This document shows positions 26,834-35,478 of a DNA stretch of 64,000 bases, one piece after another. A model generated the notes under the pieces. It saw nothing but the letters and a program-made list of their open reading frames with translations, was not told where the DNA came from and did not search any database. The DNA comes from Leuconostoc mesenteroides subsp. mesenteroides ATCC 8293. Its GTDB lineage: Bacteria; Bacillota; Bacilli; Lactobacillales; Lactobacillaceae. Where the stretch lies: positions 465,001 through 529,000 of the forward strand of contig NC_008531.1 in assembly GCF_000014445.1 (NCBI RefSeq), read 5' to 3'. Numbering within the stretch: the first letter of the stretch is position 1; the number at the start of each line of letters is the position of its first letter. A program made the position numbers and the translations under genes.

Positions 26834-28129
26834 ATGAAACCTGAACTTTTAGAAAAATTTAACGCCTCTTTTGATACACCAACGCCTATACAAAGTGCTG
26901 TTTGGCAACGCTTGACGGATGGCGATTCAATATTTGGTTTAGCACCAACTGGAACTGGTAAGACATTAGCTTTTGTATTACCAGTTTTATCTCGTATTGA
27001 CACGAACTTGAAACGTACACAAGTATTGATCCTAGCGCCCAGCCAAGAATTGGCCATGCAAACAACACAGGTCGCTAGAGAATGGGGGAATGCTGTTGGT
27101 GCAAGTGTAGCTAGTTTAATTGGTGGCGCAAATGGCCGTCGACAAGCTGATAAAATCAAGAAAGACAAGCCGCACATTGTAGTTGGCACTTTGGGTCGTG
27201 TGCTGACAATGGTAGACGGTGGCGTACTAAAATTAGATCATATTGCAACCGTTATTTTTGATGAGGCTGATGCAATGTTAACTGAGGAACGTCATGACAG
27301 TTTACATGAGCTAGCAGATAAGTTGCCTTCACATATTCAATTAGGATTGTTTTCAGCAACTTCTGGTGTGGATCTAAACTATGTCAGCGACACGTTTGAA
27401 CAAAAAGTGCATCCGATTTCTGTAGGAACAGATGCGCCGGTATCTATTAAGCATGAATTCCAGTACGTGGATCAACGTGCAAAAGAAAAAGTATTAATAC
27501 AATTAGCCCGAAATAATCAACAGGCTTTGGTATTCTTTAATACAATCAGTGCTTTAGTGAATATGCAAGCTACCTTGCGACACGCTCATGTGAGTGTTAT
27601 GAGCATCGGTAGTAATGACAAGCGCCAAGTGCAACGTGCAGACGCTTTGCGTTTATTCAAAAAAGGTGAAGTAACTTTATTGTTAGTAACTGATGTTGCG
27701 GCGCGAGGATTAGATATTGAAGATCTGCCATTAGTAGTGAATGCACAATTGCCACAACGTAAGAAAACCTATGTCCACAGGACGGGACGAACAGGACGTA
27801 TGGGAAAAATAGGTCGTGTATTGAATCTTGGTAACGATCATGACATTCGTGACCTGAAAAGAGAATTAGGGGATAGCTTTAATCTAGACAAAGCAGAAAA
27901 CTTGTTTGAAAAAAGTATAAAGTCCCAAGAAAATACTGTCACAAAAGATACAAACACAAATAATGTTTCATCTGTCTCTAAAGCCAAAAAGTCCTCAAGT
28001 GCCGCTCCTTTGGTAACAAAAAAAGAAGTTATAGTTGAGCCTACCACAAAAGTTAAAAAGAAGAAACGTGCAAAAAGTTCCAAAGATAAGGGAAAACCAA
28101 AGTGGGCTAAGAACGGGAAAACGAAGTGA
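26834..28129 (+). CDS. DEAD-box RNA helicase (CshB-like)
   Basis: ATP-dependent RNA helicase of 431 residues likely to act in ribosome assembly, RNA decay or cold adaptation. Motifs appear in order: Q motif FDTPTPIQSAVW, motif I APTGTGKT, Ia APSQELA, Ib GTLGRVL, II DEAD, III SAT, V TDVAARGLDIEDL and VI HRTGRTGRMG. The last about 60 residues are Lys/Ser-rich (KVKKKKRAKSSKDKGKPKW), a probable RNA-binding tail. AAAGGAAT precedes the ATG. The short core and basic tail resemble B. subtilis CshB, but orthology is not proven. Confidence 0.9.
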   Translation: MKPELLEKFNASFDTPTPIQSAVWQRLTDGDSIFGLAPTGTGKTLAFVLPVLSRIDTNLKRTQVLILAPSQELAMQTTQVAREWGNAVGASVASLIGGANGRRQADKIKKDKPHIVVGTLGRVLTMVDGGVLKLDHIATVIFDEADAMLTEERHDSLHELADKLPSHIQLGLFSATSGVDLNYVSDTFEQKVHPISVGTDAPVSIKHEFQYVDQRAKEKVLIQLARNNQQALVFFNTISALVNMQATLRHAHVSVMSIGSNDKRQVQRADALRLFKKGEVTLLLVTDVAARGLDIEDLPLVVNAQLPQRKKTYVHRTGRTGRMGKIGRVLNLGNDHDIRDLKRELGDSFNLDKAENLFEKSIKSQENTVTKDTNTNNVSSVSKAKKSSSAAPLVTKKEVIVEPTTKVKKKKRAKSSKDKGKPKWAKNGKTK

Positions 28130-28180
28130 TTGGGTTAGCTTGATACTTGGTTATTTGCGTGACAATATGATATAAAGTTA

Positions 28181-28213
28181 AAAGCGCACACAATATTTGA
28201 TTGGGTGCGCTTT
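28181..28213 (+). terminator. Hairpin after the DEAD-box gene, weak terminator
   Basis: AAAGCGCAC / GTGCGCTTT with a 15-base loop, but followed by AGTGCC rather than a T run. Confidence 0.45.
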
Positions 28214-28223
28214 AGTGCCTGTG

Positions 28224-28232
28224 TGTTAAAAT
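28224..28232 (+). promoter_or_regulatory. Extended -10 promoter of the mutM-coaE-dnaBI unit
   Basis: TGTTAAAAT (TGN + TAAAAT), about 88 bases before mutM; no clear -35 box. Confidence 0.35.
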
Positions 28233-28319
28233 AATGTAATATAGAAATAATGCAAGGCAAATTTATAAAATCAAGCTATAAAACAATTAGTCTTGTTTTA
28301 CAAGACAGCAGGAGGGAAG

Positions 28320-29153
28320 ATGCCAGAACTACCAGAAGTTGAAACAGTCAGACGTGGGCTTGAAAAACTAATTATTGGCAGCAAAATTATTGATGTACAG
28401 TTACCTTACCCAAAAGTTATTACTGGTGATGGGCAGCAGTTCATCACCGGTGTCATGAACACAGAATTTAAACAAATTGATCGTCGTGGTAAATATTTAT
28501 TACTACGTTTAGCGAATAATCATACGATTGTTTCGCACTTACGAATGGAAGGGCAATATTCAGTAGAGTCCCTTGAGACGGTCCCTTATAAACATACAGA
28601 GATTGTCTTTGAATTATCTGATAAGCGAGCTTTGTTTTACAATGACACGAGACGCTTTGGGCGCATGGCGTTGACCACAACTGGTTTTGAAAACACAGAA
28701 GTGCCTTCGTTGTCCAAATTAGGACCAGAACCGACAGAGGAGCAGCTGACTTTATCTTATATGATGGCCATTTTTTCAAAGTCTAGAAGGCCTGTTAAAA
28801 CATTTTTATTGGATCAAACACAAATAGCTGGTATTGGTAATATTTATGCTGATGAGGTTCTGTGGCAAAGCAAAATTCATCCCAAAACGCCGGCCAATGT
28901 ACTAGATGAAGTTCAACTGAGTGTTCTTAGAGCAAACATCATTTCAGAAATTAAACGAGCGATTAAGCATCACGGTACAACAGTGCATAGTTTTAGTAAT
29001 GTTTTTGGTGAGGTGGGCAAGTTTCAAAATGAATTACAGGCGTATGGGCATGCTGGCGAACCATGTTTACGTTGCAATACGCCAATGGTTAAAATAAAAG
29101 TTGGTCAACGTGGCACGACATTTTGTCCATTTTGTCAAGTGGAGAAGGATTAA
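28320..29153 (+). CDS. mutM: Formamidopyrimidine-DNA glycosylase
   Basis: Base-excision repair enzyme that removes 8-oxoguanine and related oxidised purines. After Met1 the mature start PELPEVETV carries the catalytic N-terminal Pro and Glu. DQTQIAGIGNIYADEVLW is the helix-two-turn-helix, and the C-terminal zinc finger is CLRCNTPMVKIKVGQRGTTFCPFC. Length 277 is usual. ATG 28320 is preceded by AGGAGGG and gives the invariant N-terminus; an upstream in-frame ATG at 28293 would abolish it. It begins a unit with DUF975, coaE, dnaB and dnaI. Confidence 0.97.
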   Translation: MPELPEVETVRRGLEKLIIGSKIIDVQLPYPKVITGDGQQFITGVMNTEFKQIDRRGKYLLLRLANNHTIVSHLRMEGQYSVESLETVPYKHTEIVFELSDKRALFYNDTRRFGRMALTTTGFENTEVPSLSKLGPEPTEEQLTLSYMMAIFSKSRRPVKTFLLDQTQIAGIGNIYADEVLWQSKIHPKTPANVLDEVQLSVLRANIISEIKRAIKHHGTTVHSFSNVFGEVGKFQNELQAYGHAGEPCLRCNTPMVKIKVGQRGTTFCPFCQVEKD

Positions 29154-29154
29154 T

Positions 29155-29889
29155 ATGAATCAAGAACCAATAAGTATTATTGACGTCAAACGCGACGCAA
29201 AGAAATTGATGAAGGGTCGACTAGGAACAGCTATCAAAATTAATATTATCGCGATTATTGTGACAGTGACGACCTTATCAATGATGACTTTCACAGTGTA
29301 TGCGATGATCAAAGACACCAATCTAATGTCTAGCGCTGATGTTTCTTCAACAACAACATCTCTGGGTCTGAATCCGAGCGAAGTAATTGTTTCAGTATTG
29401 CAAGATGCAGCTGGGCTAACATTTATGTGGTCTGTTTCTTGGACAATTATTGATTGGTTTAATAATCCTAAAAAGAATCCAAGATTCATTCAAACTTTTC
29501 AAATATTTAATAATGGTAAATTTCCGCAAAGTCTGCTATTAACCGTCGTGCAGTCCATGTTGACTTTCCTTTGGACGATGCTGTTTACAATTCCCGGATT
29601 GATTAAGCATTATTCCTACGCTCAAACGTATTTTAGTTATAAACTAGATTTGGATGCTGGAAAACAAGCCAATGCATTGACAGATTATATTACACGTAGC
29701 CGAAAAATAATGAATGGCCGTAAGTGGGAATTATTTTTATTAGACTTGAGTTTTATTGGTTGGCATTTATTAGGAATATTGACAGCTGGCTTGGCTTACA
29801 TTTATGTTATTCCTTATCTGAATGCTACTAAGGTAGCTTATTCACGTCGGTTATTTAAGCTAAATAATGAAGTAAGCGAGGAACAGTAA
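29155..29889 (+). CDS. DUF975 family integral membrane protein
   Basis: A 244-residue protein of the DUF975 family with about five to six membrane segments; function unknown. It begins EPISIIDVKRDAKKLMKGRLGTAIKINII, the usual short cytoplasmic helix before the first membrane segment, and contains the family-like RKIMNGRKWELFLLDLSFIGWHLLG. ATG 29155 is preceded by GGAGAAGG at good spacing; an upstream in-frame start at 29101 lies within mutM. It lies 1 base after mutM and directly abuts coaE. Confidence 0.8.
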   Translation: MNQEPISIIDVKRDAKKLMKGRLGTAIKINIIAIIVTVTTLSMMTFTVYAMIKDTNLMSSADVSSTTTSLGLNPSEVIVSVLQDAAGLTFMWSVSWTIIDWFNNPKKNPRFIQTFQIFNNGKFPQSLLLTVVQSMLTFLWTMLFTIPGLIKHYSYAQTYFSYKLDLDAGKQANALTDYITRSRKIMNGRKWELFLLDLSFIGWHLLGILTAGLAYIYVIPYLNATKVAYSRRLFKLNNEVSEEQ

Positions 29890-30510
29890 ATGTTGACAAT
29901 TGGTTTAACAGGTGGAATTGCTACAGGGAAATCAACAGTTAGCGCTTTGTTGCGTCAAGCAGGTTTTCCAATTGTTGACGCAGATATAGTGGCTCGTGAA
30001 GTTGTTGAGCCAGGAACACCAACGCTTGAGAAAATTAAATTAGCGTTTGGTCCAGGGATAATTGACAATGGCGTATTAGATCGACGTAAGCTTGGTCAAA
30101 TTGTCTTTGAAGATGGTGCCCAATTAAAAAAATTAAATGATATTATGCAACCAGCCATTAGCAGTGCTATGGCAGATAAAATTAATTTTTGGCGTTTACA
30201 AAATGTGCCAATATTAGTCCTGGATGTGCCATTGTTATTTGAACGAGACTATGATAAAAATAAGTCAGTAGATAAAATAATTGTTGTTACTGCTAGCAAA
30301 GAAATCCAATTATTTCGTTTGGAAAATCGTGATCAACTTAGTAATATGGAGGCACGTAATCGTGTAAAGGCACAGTTACCAATGTCGCAGAAAATTGCGA
30401 GAGCTGATTATGTTATAGACAATAATGGCCGTATCGAAGAGCTACAGGAACAAGTTACAGTTTTAATCAAAAAAATAAAGGAGATCGCGTCAACGCATGA
30501 TGCAAAATGA
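29890..30510 (+). CDS. coaE: Dephospho-CoA kinase
   Basis: Last step of coenzyme A synthesis: phosphorylates the 3'-hydroxyl of dephospho-CoA with ATP. The 206 residues begin TIGLTGGIATGKSTVSALL with the P-loop, followed by VDADIVAREVVEPG and VLDVPLLFE, all typical. GAGGAAC lies upstream in the end of the DUF975 gene; the stop of that gene abuts the ATG. The last 14 bases overlap dnaB. The mutM-coaE-dnaB-dnaI order is a common Firmicutes arrangement. Confidence 0.96.
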   Translation: MLTIGLTGGIATGKSTVSALLRQAGFPIVDADIVAREVVEPGTPTLEKIKLAFGPGIIDNGVLDRRKLGQIVFEDGAQLKKLNDIMQPAISSAMADKINFWRLQNVPILVLDVPLLFERDYDKNKSVDKIIVVTASKEIQLFRLENRDQLSNMEARNRVKAQLPMSQKIARADYVIDNNGRIEELQEQVTVLIKKIKEIASTHDAK

Positions 30511-31786
30511 TGGCACAATTGAGTTTCACGCTAAGGCTGGTGTTTTTGTGCAGTCAAACACACCAATCACATTGACTGATTTAGATCGTGCTTTTGATTT
30601 ATACACGCCGTTTATTGGTGCAACTGGATATGCATTGTACCATATGTTGGTAAGAGAATTACCCTACAATACACGACTAGATGCACGTGAAGATCATAAT
30701 TTTATTTTAGATAGTCTGAATGTCAGTTTACCCGATTTTGTTAAGGTTCGTCGTCGTTTAGAAGCGGTTGGCCTATTGACGACACTTTATACGGAAGATG
30801 CTTTGGGAGAAATTTATACGTATCAATTATTTGCTCCGCTTGACGTTGACAGTTTTTTCAAAGAAAAATTATTGGCCGGACTATTGTTTAAATATGTTGG
30901 GGAAGAACGTTATTTAACACTCCAGAAACGATATGCTACACAAGGACAACCAAACGTGAAGGGTGATAATATATCCGCCAAGTTTTTACAGGTCTTCAAG
31001 CACGATACAGCTACCTCATTACCAACAGTTGAAGTAAAAGCAAGTCATGGCAAAATTGAAATAGAAGATGACTTTAATTTTGAAAACTTTACCGGCTTAG
31101 TGAGAGGTACAACAATAGAAAAGTTGGCACAACATCGTGATTTCTTAGTATCGATGCACGTGATTTACGGTGTTGATGAGGTGACGCTGGCTGGCTATAC
31201 CTCCCAGGCAATATCATTAGATACGCATGATGTTGACGAAAAGATTTTGCAGCAAGTTATGCGTCAGAATCGTACAACCGTCGTTGCAGAGCCGGTGGTC
31301 TCACAGCCAGTACAACAAAACCGTTCCAGAGAAATGTTACAATTAGTTCAAGATGCAAAAACATTAGCGCCTAATGCCTTTATTGAAGATGTTAAGTTTA
31401 AAAAAGGTGGCGGATTTGTGACACGAAATGAATATTATTTCATCAGTAAAATGATCAAAGATGTGCGCCTCAAAGCAGAGGTTGTCAACATGTTGGTTTG
31501 GTACGAGTTGGGTAAACGAAATCGTGATACTGTCAATGTTGATACAGCGGAAACAATTGCTAATTCATGGTTGAAAATGCATGTGAATTCGGCTGAAGCA
31601 GCTCTAGATGCAATTGAAAAATATCAACCTAGTCGCCCTACAAAGCGAAACTATACCAAAAAAGTGACGCGTGTCGAACCAAAAATGCCTTCTGATACTC
31701 CCCAAAATAAGCCAGCAACTTCTGTGGATGAAGTAGCGGAAGCCTTAGCTGAACTAAAAAAGTTGAATATTAAGACTAAGAATTGA
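30497..31786 (+). CDS. dnaB: Replication initiation and membrane attachment protein DnaB
   Basis: Gram-positive DnaB (not the helicase) helps load the replicative helicase at oriC with DnaD and DnaI. The 429 residues show an N-terminal winged-helix region (TLTDLDRAFDLYTPFIGATGYALYHML) and a C-terminal DnaB/DnaD-type domain with YYFISKMIKDVRLKAEVVNMLVWY and a YxxxIANSWLK-like segment (VDTAETIANSWLKMHV). Lys-rich tail. GGAGATC precedes the ATG-ATG start; either Met is possible. It overlaps coaE by 14 bases and lies 7 bases before dnaI. Confidence 0.92.
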   Translation: MMQNDGTIEFHAKAGVFVQSNTPITLTDLDRAFDLYTPFIGATGYALYHMLVRELPYNTRLDAREDHNFILDSLNVSLPDFVKVRRRLEAVGLLTTLYTEDALGEIYTYQLFAPLDVDSFFKEKLLAGLLFKYVGEERYLTLQKRYATQGQPNVKGDNISAKFLQVFKHDTATSLPTVEVKASHGKIEIEDDFNFENFTGLVRGTTIEKLAQHRDFLVSMHVIYGVDEVTLAGYTSQAISLDTHDVDEKILQQVMRQNRTTVVAEPVVSQPVQQNRSREMLQLVQDAKTLAPNAFIEDVKFKKGGGFVTRNEYYFISKMIKDVRLKAEVVNMLVWYELGKRNRDTVNVDTAETIANSWLKMHVNSAEAALDAIEKYQPSRPTKRNYTKKVTRVEPKMPSDTPQNKPATSVDEVAEALAELKKLNIKTKN

Positions 31787-31793
31787 GATTAAT

Positions 31794-32741
31794 ATGCAGA
31801 ATTTATCTGAAGTACTCAAGCAATTTCAGCAACAATATGCTAATAAAGCTAATTTATCGGATATTATTGAATCCATTGGAAAGGATCAAGATATACGTTC
31901 TTTTTGGAATGAGCATCAAGATGAATTGAACTCAGATGCTTTTCAACTTAAAATGGGTGATCTGTATGAGTACATTCAACAAAAGAAAAGAATTGCAGCT
32001 GGGGAAAAAGTTCTCTATCCAGGATATTATCCACAGTTAACGATTGAAAAAGGTTATCCAATAGTTCATTATGTTGCTGATGAAAAAACACGCAAACAAT
32101 TAATGCAACGTGAAAAACTGACTTTGTACAAAATTCCAAAATCTGTTCGTTCAGCAGATTGGAGCACTATCGGGCAGGAAATCATTGATCATGCCCAAGA
32201 GGAACAGGGTAAAACGGAAGCATTTGTTTCGCTCAATAAAATTCTAAAAAGCTTAACTAGTACGGTCCAAAATAACTTTGTTCAAGGTATTTATTTATAC
32301 GGTGATTTTGGCGTAGGTAAAACATATATGATGGGGGCTCTTGCTAACGCATTGGCCGTTAATAACATAGGCGTTATGTTATTACATTTCCCTTCATTTA
32401 TTAGTGATTTGAAGGCAACATTTGATCATAAAAATGAATCTTTGGATGAATTATTAAGTAAGGCAAAAAGTGTTTCTGTGTTAATTCTTGACGATGTTGG
32501 CGCAGATACGTTGACAGCGTGGAGCCGAGATTCGATTCTTGGTATTATTTTGGAATACCGTATGCAAAATGAGTTAACAACTTTTTTTACCTCTAATTTT
32601 GATGCGAATGGGTTTGAACAATATCTGTCGCAAACTAGGGAAGGTAATGAACCTATTAAAGCTGCTAGACTCATGCAAAGAGTGAAGTTTCTAGCTAAGC
32701 CGGTCCAAATGACAGGAAAAAATAAACGGTTAGAAAATTGA
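31794..32741 (+). CDS. dnaI: Helicase loader DnaI
   Basis: AAA+ ATPase that loads the replicative helicase. The 315 residues have the N-terminal DnaI domain (about 1-130) and an ATPase core with Walker A YGDFGVGKTYMMGALANAL and Walker B VSVLILDDVGADT. The N-terminal zinc-binding motif of B. subtilis DnaI is not seen here. The TGA stop overlaps the TTG start of the next gene. It is coupled to dnaB immediately upstream. Confidence 0.94.
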   Translation: MQNLSEVLKQFQQQYANKANLSDIIESIGKDQDIRSFWNEHQDELNSDAFQLKMGDLYEYIQQKKRIAAGEKVLYPGYYPQLTIEKGYPIVHYVADEKTRKQLMQREKLTLYKIPKSVRSADWSTIGQEIIDHAQEEQGKTEAFVSLNKILKSLTSTVQNNFVQGIYLYGDFGVGKTYMMGALANALAVNNIGVMLLHFPSFISDLKATFDHKNESLDELLSKAKSVSVLILDDVGADTLTAWSRDSILGIILEYRMQNELTTFFTSNFDANGFEQYLSQTREGNEPIKAARLMQRVKFLAKPVQMTGKNKRLEN

Positions 32742-33823
32742 TATTCCTAAAAAAAACAAAAAATTATTGGTTTGTGGCCATTGCCGTAATTGCTGCTTGG
32801 TTTCTATTGAGATCTGATTCATTTTTGTATCAAGAGCCAGTAGGGCAGGTTACGCATGTCAAAGTTCAGGCCAAACAAAAAACGACAGATGAGCATAATA
32901 ATACAGATAATATTTATCATCAACAATTAACGGTTAAACTGTTAAACAGAAACAAAATCATTAAGTTGACAAATCAATACACCGATTCGCAAACTGTGAC
33001 ACATAAGTACAAAGTTGGAGACCAGCTATTATTAACAGGGCATGCGGGACATTTTCGCATTATATCTCTTAAACGTGACGCAGTCATCGGATCTTTAGTT
33101 GTTTTACTATTAGGGCTGTTATTGATTTACGGAAAATGGCGTGCGACGTCATGGCTAACCCTCAGCCTTGTCGCTAATGTGATTCTTTTTGCAATTGCAT
33201 TATATATAGATGTTCATCTTAAAAATCCGAATGTCATTTTGATTTTTAGTATTTTAGCTATCGTTGTAGCCTCACTGAGTTTGGTATTAGTATTGGGCAG
33301 AACCCTTCAGATGGTGGTTACGCTTTTGGCAACTCTTTTATCAACGGTCCTTACGATGTTCATCATGTTTGCTGCCCTTAAAATTACAGGTAATGAAGGT
33401 GTTCATTTTGAAACAATGTCGTATGTAACGCAAGTGCCAGTGACTTTGTTTATCGCCCAAACGATTATTGGTGTTCTAGGAGCGGTTATGGATGAAGCTG
33501 CAGATATTGTTGCTGCGTTATTTGGTCTGCGTCGTGAAAAAATCGAGCGACACTTCAAGGATTATTGGCATGCGGGAATGAATGTTGGGCGCGATATTAT
33601 GGGTACATTAATTAATGTACTATTCATGATTTTCATTGCGGAAACAATGCCGATGGTTTTTTTGATGCTACGAAATGGCAATAATTGGCCCTATATACTT
33701 GACCAAATTATGAACCTAGGTATTTTACAGACAGTTATTTCTGGAATCGGCATTGTATTAGCTGTCCCTGTCACTAGTGCTTTGGTTGGCTGGATTGCTG
33801 AGCGATACAAGGTGGTGGACTAA
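32738..33823 (+). CDS. YibE/F-like membrane protein, first of a pair
   Basis: A 361-residue integral membrane protein with an N-terminal anchor, an extracytoplasmic domain of about 90 residues (EPVGQVTHVKVQAKQK to FRIISLKRDAV) and about seven membrane segments. The motif GVLGAVMDEAADIVAALFGLRRE is characteristic of the YibE/F family. Function unknown; transport has been proposed for the family. The start is TTG overlapping the dnaI stop (TTGA). The next gene encodes the partner, overlapping by 1 base, so the two probably form a complex. Confidence 0.82.
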   Translation: MIFLKKTKNYWFVAIAVIAAWFLLRSDSFLYQEPVGQVTHVKVQAKQKTTDEHNNTDNIYHQQLTVKLLNRNKIIKLTNQYTDSQTVTHKYKVGDQLLLTGHAGHFRIISLKRDAVIGSLVVLLLGLLLIYGKWRATSWLTLSLVANVILFAIALYIDVHLKNPNVILIFSILAIVVASLSLVLVLGRTLQMVVTLLATLLSTVLTMFIMFAALKITGNEGVHFETMSYVTQVPVTLFIAQTIIGVLGAVMDEAADIVAALFGLRREKIERHFKDYWHAGMNVGRDIMGTLINVLFMIFIAETMPMVFLMLRNGNNWPYILDQIMNLGILQTVISGIGIVLAVPVTSALVGWIAERYKVVD

Positions 33824-34599
33824 TGAATGCAATTGGATTATTAATAATTATTTTATTTATTTTAATGGTATTTGTTGGCGGTGTTCAGGGAATGAAAGCT
33901 TTTGTAGGCTTGGTGTTGAACTTTATCGTCATTTTCATTTTAATGATTTTAATCAATTGGCAATTTAATGCTTACATTGTTACGGCTTTAATGAGTGTCA
34001 TTATTTTGGCTCTTGCAATTTATTTAGGTGCAGAAAATCAATTTGTGACTAATACAGCTTTTAAGACAAGCTTAATAGTTGTGTCAATTTTGATGGTAGT
34101 GGCGATTTTGGTTCAGCATTTAGGCCAGTTTCAAGGATTTGCAACCGAAAATTCGGAAGAACTGGAAGGCTTATCGTTGAATGTCGGTCTTCCTTTCACA
34201 AAGGTCGCTGTAATTGTAATGGTTATATCCATTTTAGGGGCTGTTGCTGAAGCCGCAATGGCTATTGTGGCGGACTTGAATGAGGTTATAGAGCGTACAC
34301 CAAATTTGAGCAAAAAAAGTCTATATGCGCATGCACATATTATCGGTGGGCAAATATTAGGTACAGCTATTAACACACTTTTCTTTGGGGTTTTAGGGGC
34401 CAATCTACCGCTTTTAATCTGGTTTATTCGCTTACGGTATTCAATCGCAATGTTTTTTAATGCAAAGTTATTAATGATGGAAGTTGTTACAATGTTGTTG
34501 GGTATGCTAGGAATTTTGATGAGTATCTGGGTAGCTAGTCGATTAGTTGTACATGGATATGTAAAAATACAAAGCAAAAATATGAGAAAAGGAGAATGA
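33823..34599 (+). CDS. YibE/F-like membrane protein, second of a pair
   Basis: A 258-residue integral membrane protein with about seven membrane segments. ISILGAVAEAAMAIVADLNEVIERTPNLSKKSLYAHAHIIGGQILGTAINTLFF parallels the conserved core of the preceding protein (AVMDEAADIV and DIMGTLINVLFM), so the pair look like paralogues. No extracytoplasmic domain. TAATG overlap with the gene upstream. The gene end contains AAAAGGAG, which seems to be the ribosome site of the next gene. Confidence 0.82.
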   Translation: MNAIGLLIIILFILMVFVGGVQGMKAFVGLVLNFIVIFILMILINWQFNAYIVTALMSVIILALAIYLGAENQFVTNTAFKTSLIVVSILMVVAILVQHLGQFQGFATENSEELEGLSLNVGLPFTKVAVIVMVISILGAVAEAAMAIVADLNEVIERTPNLSKKSLYAHAHIIGGQILGTAINTLFFGVLGANLPLLIWFIRLRYSIAMFFNAKLLMMEVVTMLLGMLGILMSIWVASRLVVHGYVKIQSKNMRKGE

Positions 34600-34639
34600 A
34601 GTCCACTTCTAAGACTTCATTATTAAAAATTAATTCATT
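34587..34639 (+). promoter_or_regulatory. Shine-Dalgarno, hairpin, ATG arrangement before gene 34640
   Basis: AAAAGGAG (34587-34594) is followed at once by a hairpin AATGAAGTC / GACTTCATT (34595-34603 / 34613-34621, loop 9) that includes the stop codon of the previous gene, then 18 A+T-rich bases and the ATG. Confidence 0.5.
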
Positions 34640-34942
34640 ATGAAAGAAACTTTTGATTTAATTGAACGAATCACACGTAATGACGGCAGTTCTTATTTTG
34701 AGCTAGGAAACATCCCTCATAATGGTCGTGCTGAGTATGCGGCTGAACACGGGTTTATTCAAAGTGTTCAGATTTTGAAAGTGAACATACCACGCTCCAC
34801 TCACGTAGAAAAAGTGGAAGAGTATATTAATTCACACTATAAACTATTGCCTTTGGAATATGATGGCTGGGAAGAATGGGTTAAGACACCTGAAATTGAA
34901 GAAGAGTTACAAAGAATACTTTTGGATAATCGGTTGGGCTAA
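34640..34942 (+). CDS. Conserved-looking small cytoplasmic protein, function unknown
   Basis: I do not recognise this 100-residue protein. It is hydrophilic, acidic, with no signal or membrane segment and no clear motif; AEHGFIQSVQILKVNIPRSTHVEKVEEYINSHY and EYDGWEEWVKTPEIEEELQRILL suggest a mixed alpha/beta fold. Coding looks real from its codon use and length. It follows the YibE/F pair, sharing the leader described at 34587-34639. No downstream partner: a tRNA gene follows. Confidence 0.6.
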   Translation: MKETFDLIERITRNDGSSYFELGNIPHNGRAEYAAEHGFIQSVQILKVNIPRSTHVEKVEEYINSHYKLLPLEYDGWEEWVKTPEIEEELQRILLDNRLG

Positions 34943-35000
34943 CTGAAAACCGTGTTTAAAGACCGATTAGTAACAATGTATATGAAAAGTAACCAAAATG

Positions 35001-35029
35001 TTGTAATTTTGATCAATTTTATATATAAT
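35001..35029 (+). promoter_or_regulatory. Promoter of tRNA-Cys
   Basis: TTGTAA, 17-base spacer, TATAAT, 40 bases before the tRNA. Confidence 0.75.
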
Positions 35030-35069
35030 TAAGAGCGTTGTTGTTTGATGTGACAACGCAAATAAGTTT

Positions 35070-35140
35070 GGTAGTGTAGCCAAGTGGTAAGGCAACGGTC
35101 TGCAAAACCGTGATCGCCGGTTCGACTCCGGTTACTACCT
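35070..35140 (+). tRNA. tRNA-Cys (anticodon GCA)
   Basis: Cloverleaf of 71 bases: acceptor GGTAGTG / TACTACC, anticodon stem ACGGT / ACCGT with loop CTGCAAA (GCA), T stem GCCGG / CCGGT-type with TTCGACT, discriminator T as expected for Cys. CCA is not encoded. Confidence 0.95.
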
Positions 35141-35152
35141 TCTAAATATGAT

Positions 35153-35224
35153 AAACGCTGTAAAATTTTATGGATGCTAGTTTAATTGAACAAGCTGACA
35201 TTATAATTTTAGCAGTGTTTTTTA
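35153..35224 (+). terminator. Possible terminator after tRNA-Cys
   Basis: AAACGCTGTAAAAT can pair with ATTTTAGCAGTGTTT across a 36-base loop, followed by a T run. Confidence 0.5.
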
Positions 35225-35420
35225 TATAAGAAATAGTTATGATTGAAGATTTTGCCTGCAAGCGAATAAAAAGCTATTTGGTGAAAAAATAGATAACATG
35301 AAAAATATTGTTGATGTCTTTCAACCATTGAATTGATGTTAGCGTTTGACGAGCAAATACAGGCAGACACTGCCAACTATTTTTTTAAAAATGAAGTCAA
35401 GAAATGATATAGATAGCATT
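35225..35420 (+). pseudogene. Stretch with coding-like fragments, possible gene remnant
   Basis: The 338 bases from tRNA-Cys to recG hold no intact gene. After the hairpin, short open fragments occur in different frames: NKKLFGEKIDNMKNIVDVF (ending QPLN then stop) and MLAFDEQIQADTANYFFKN (ending EVKK then stop). They read like ordinary protein but no family was recognised, and no start signal is present. A decayed gene is one reading; chance is another. Confidence 0.25.
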
Positions 35421-35462
35421 GCTCTGCTGTTGCTGTTGCCACGCTATCCGTACTTTTTTATA

Positions 35463-35471
35463 TGTTATAAT
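35463..35471 (+). promoter_or_regulatory. Extended -10 promoter of recG (predicts a leaderless transcript)
   Basis: TGTTATAAT (TGN + TATAAT), then 7 bases and ATG 35479. Confidence 0.55.
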
Positions 35472-35478
35472 ATTCAAG

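Noticed and set aside
29101-29154. Upstream in-frame start for the DUF975 gene
   Set aside because: It lies within mutM, whereas ATG 29155 has a strong ribosome site.
35419-35478. N-terminal extension of recG starting with several Cys residues
   Set aside because: Not typical of RecG and would include the promoter; ATG 35479 fits the wedge domain.
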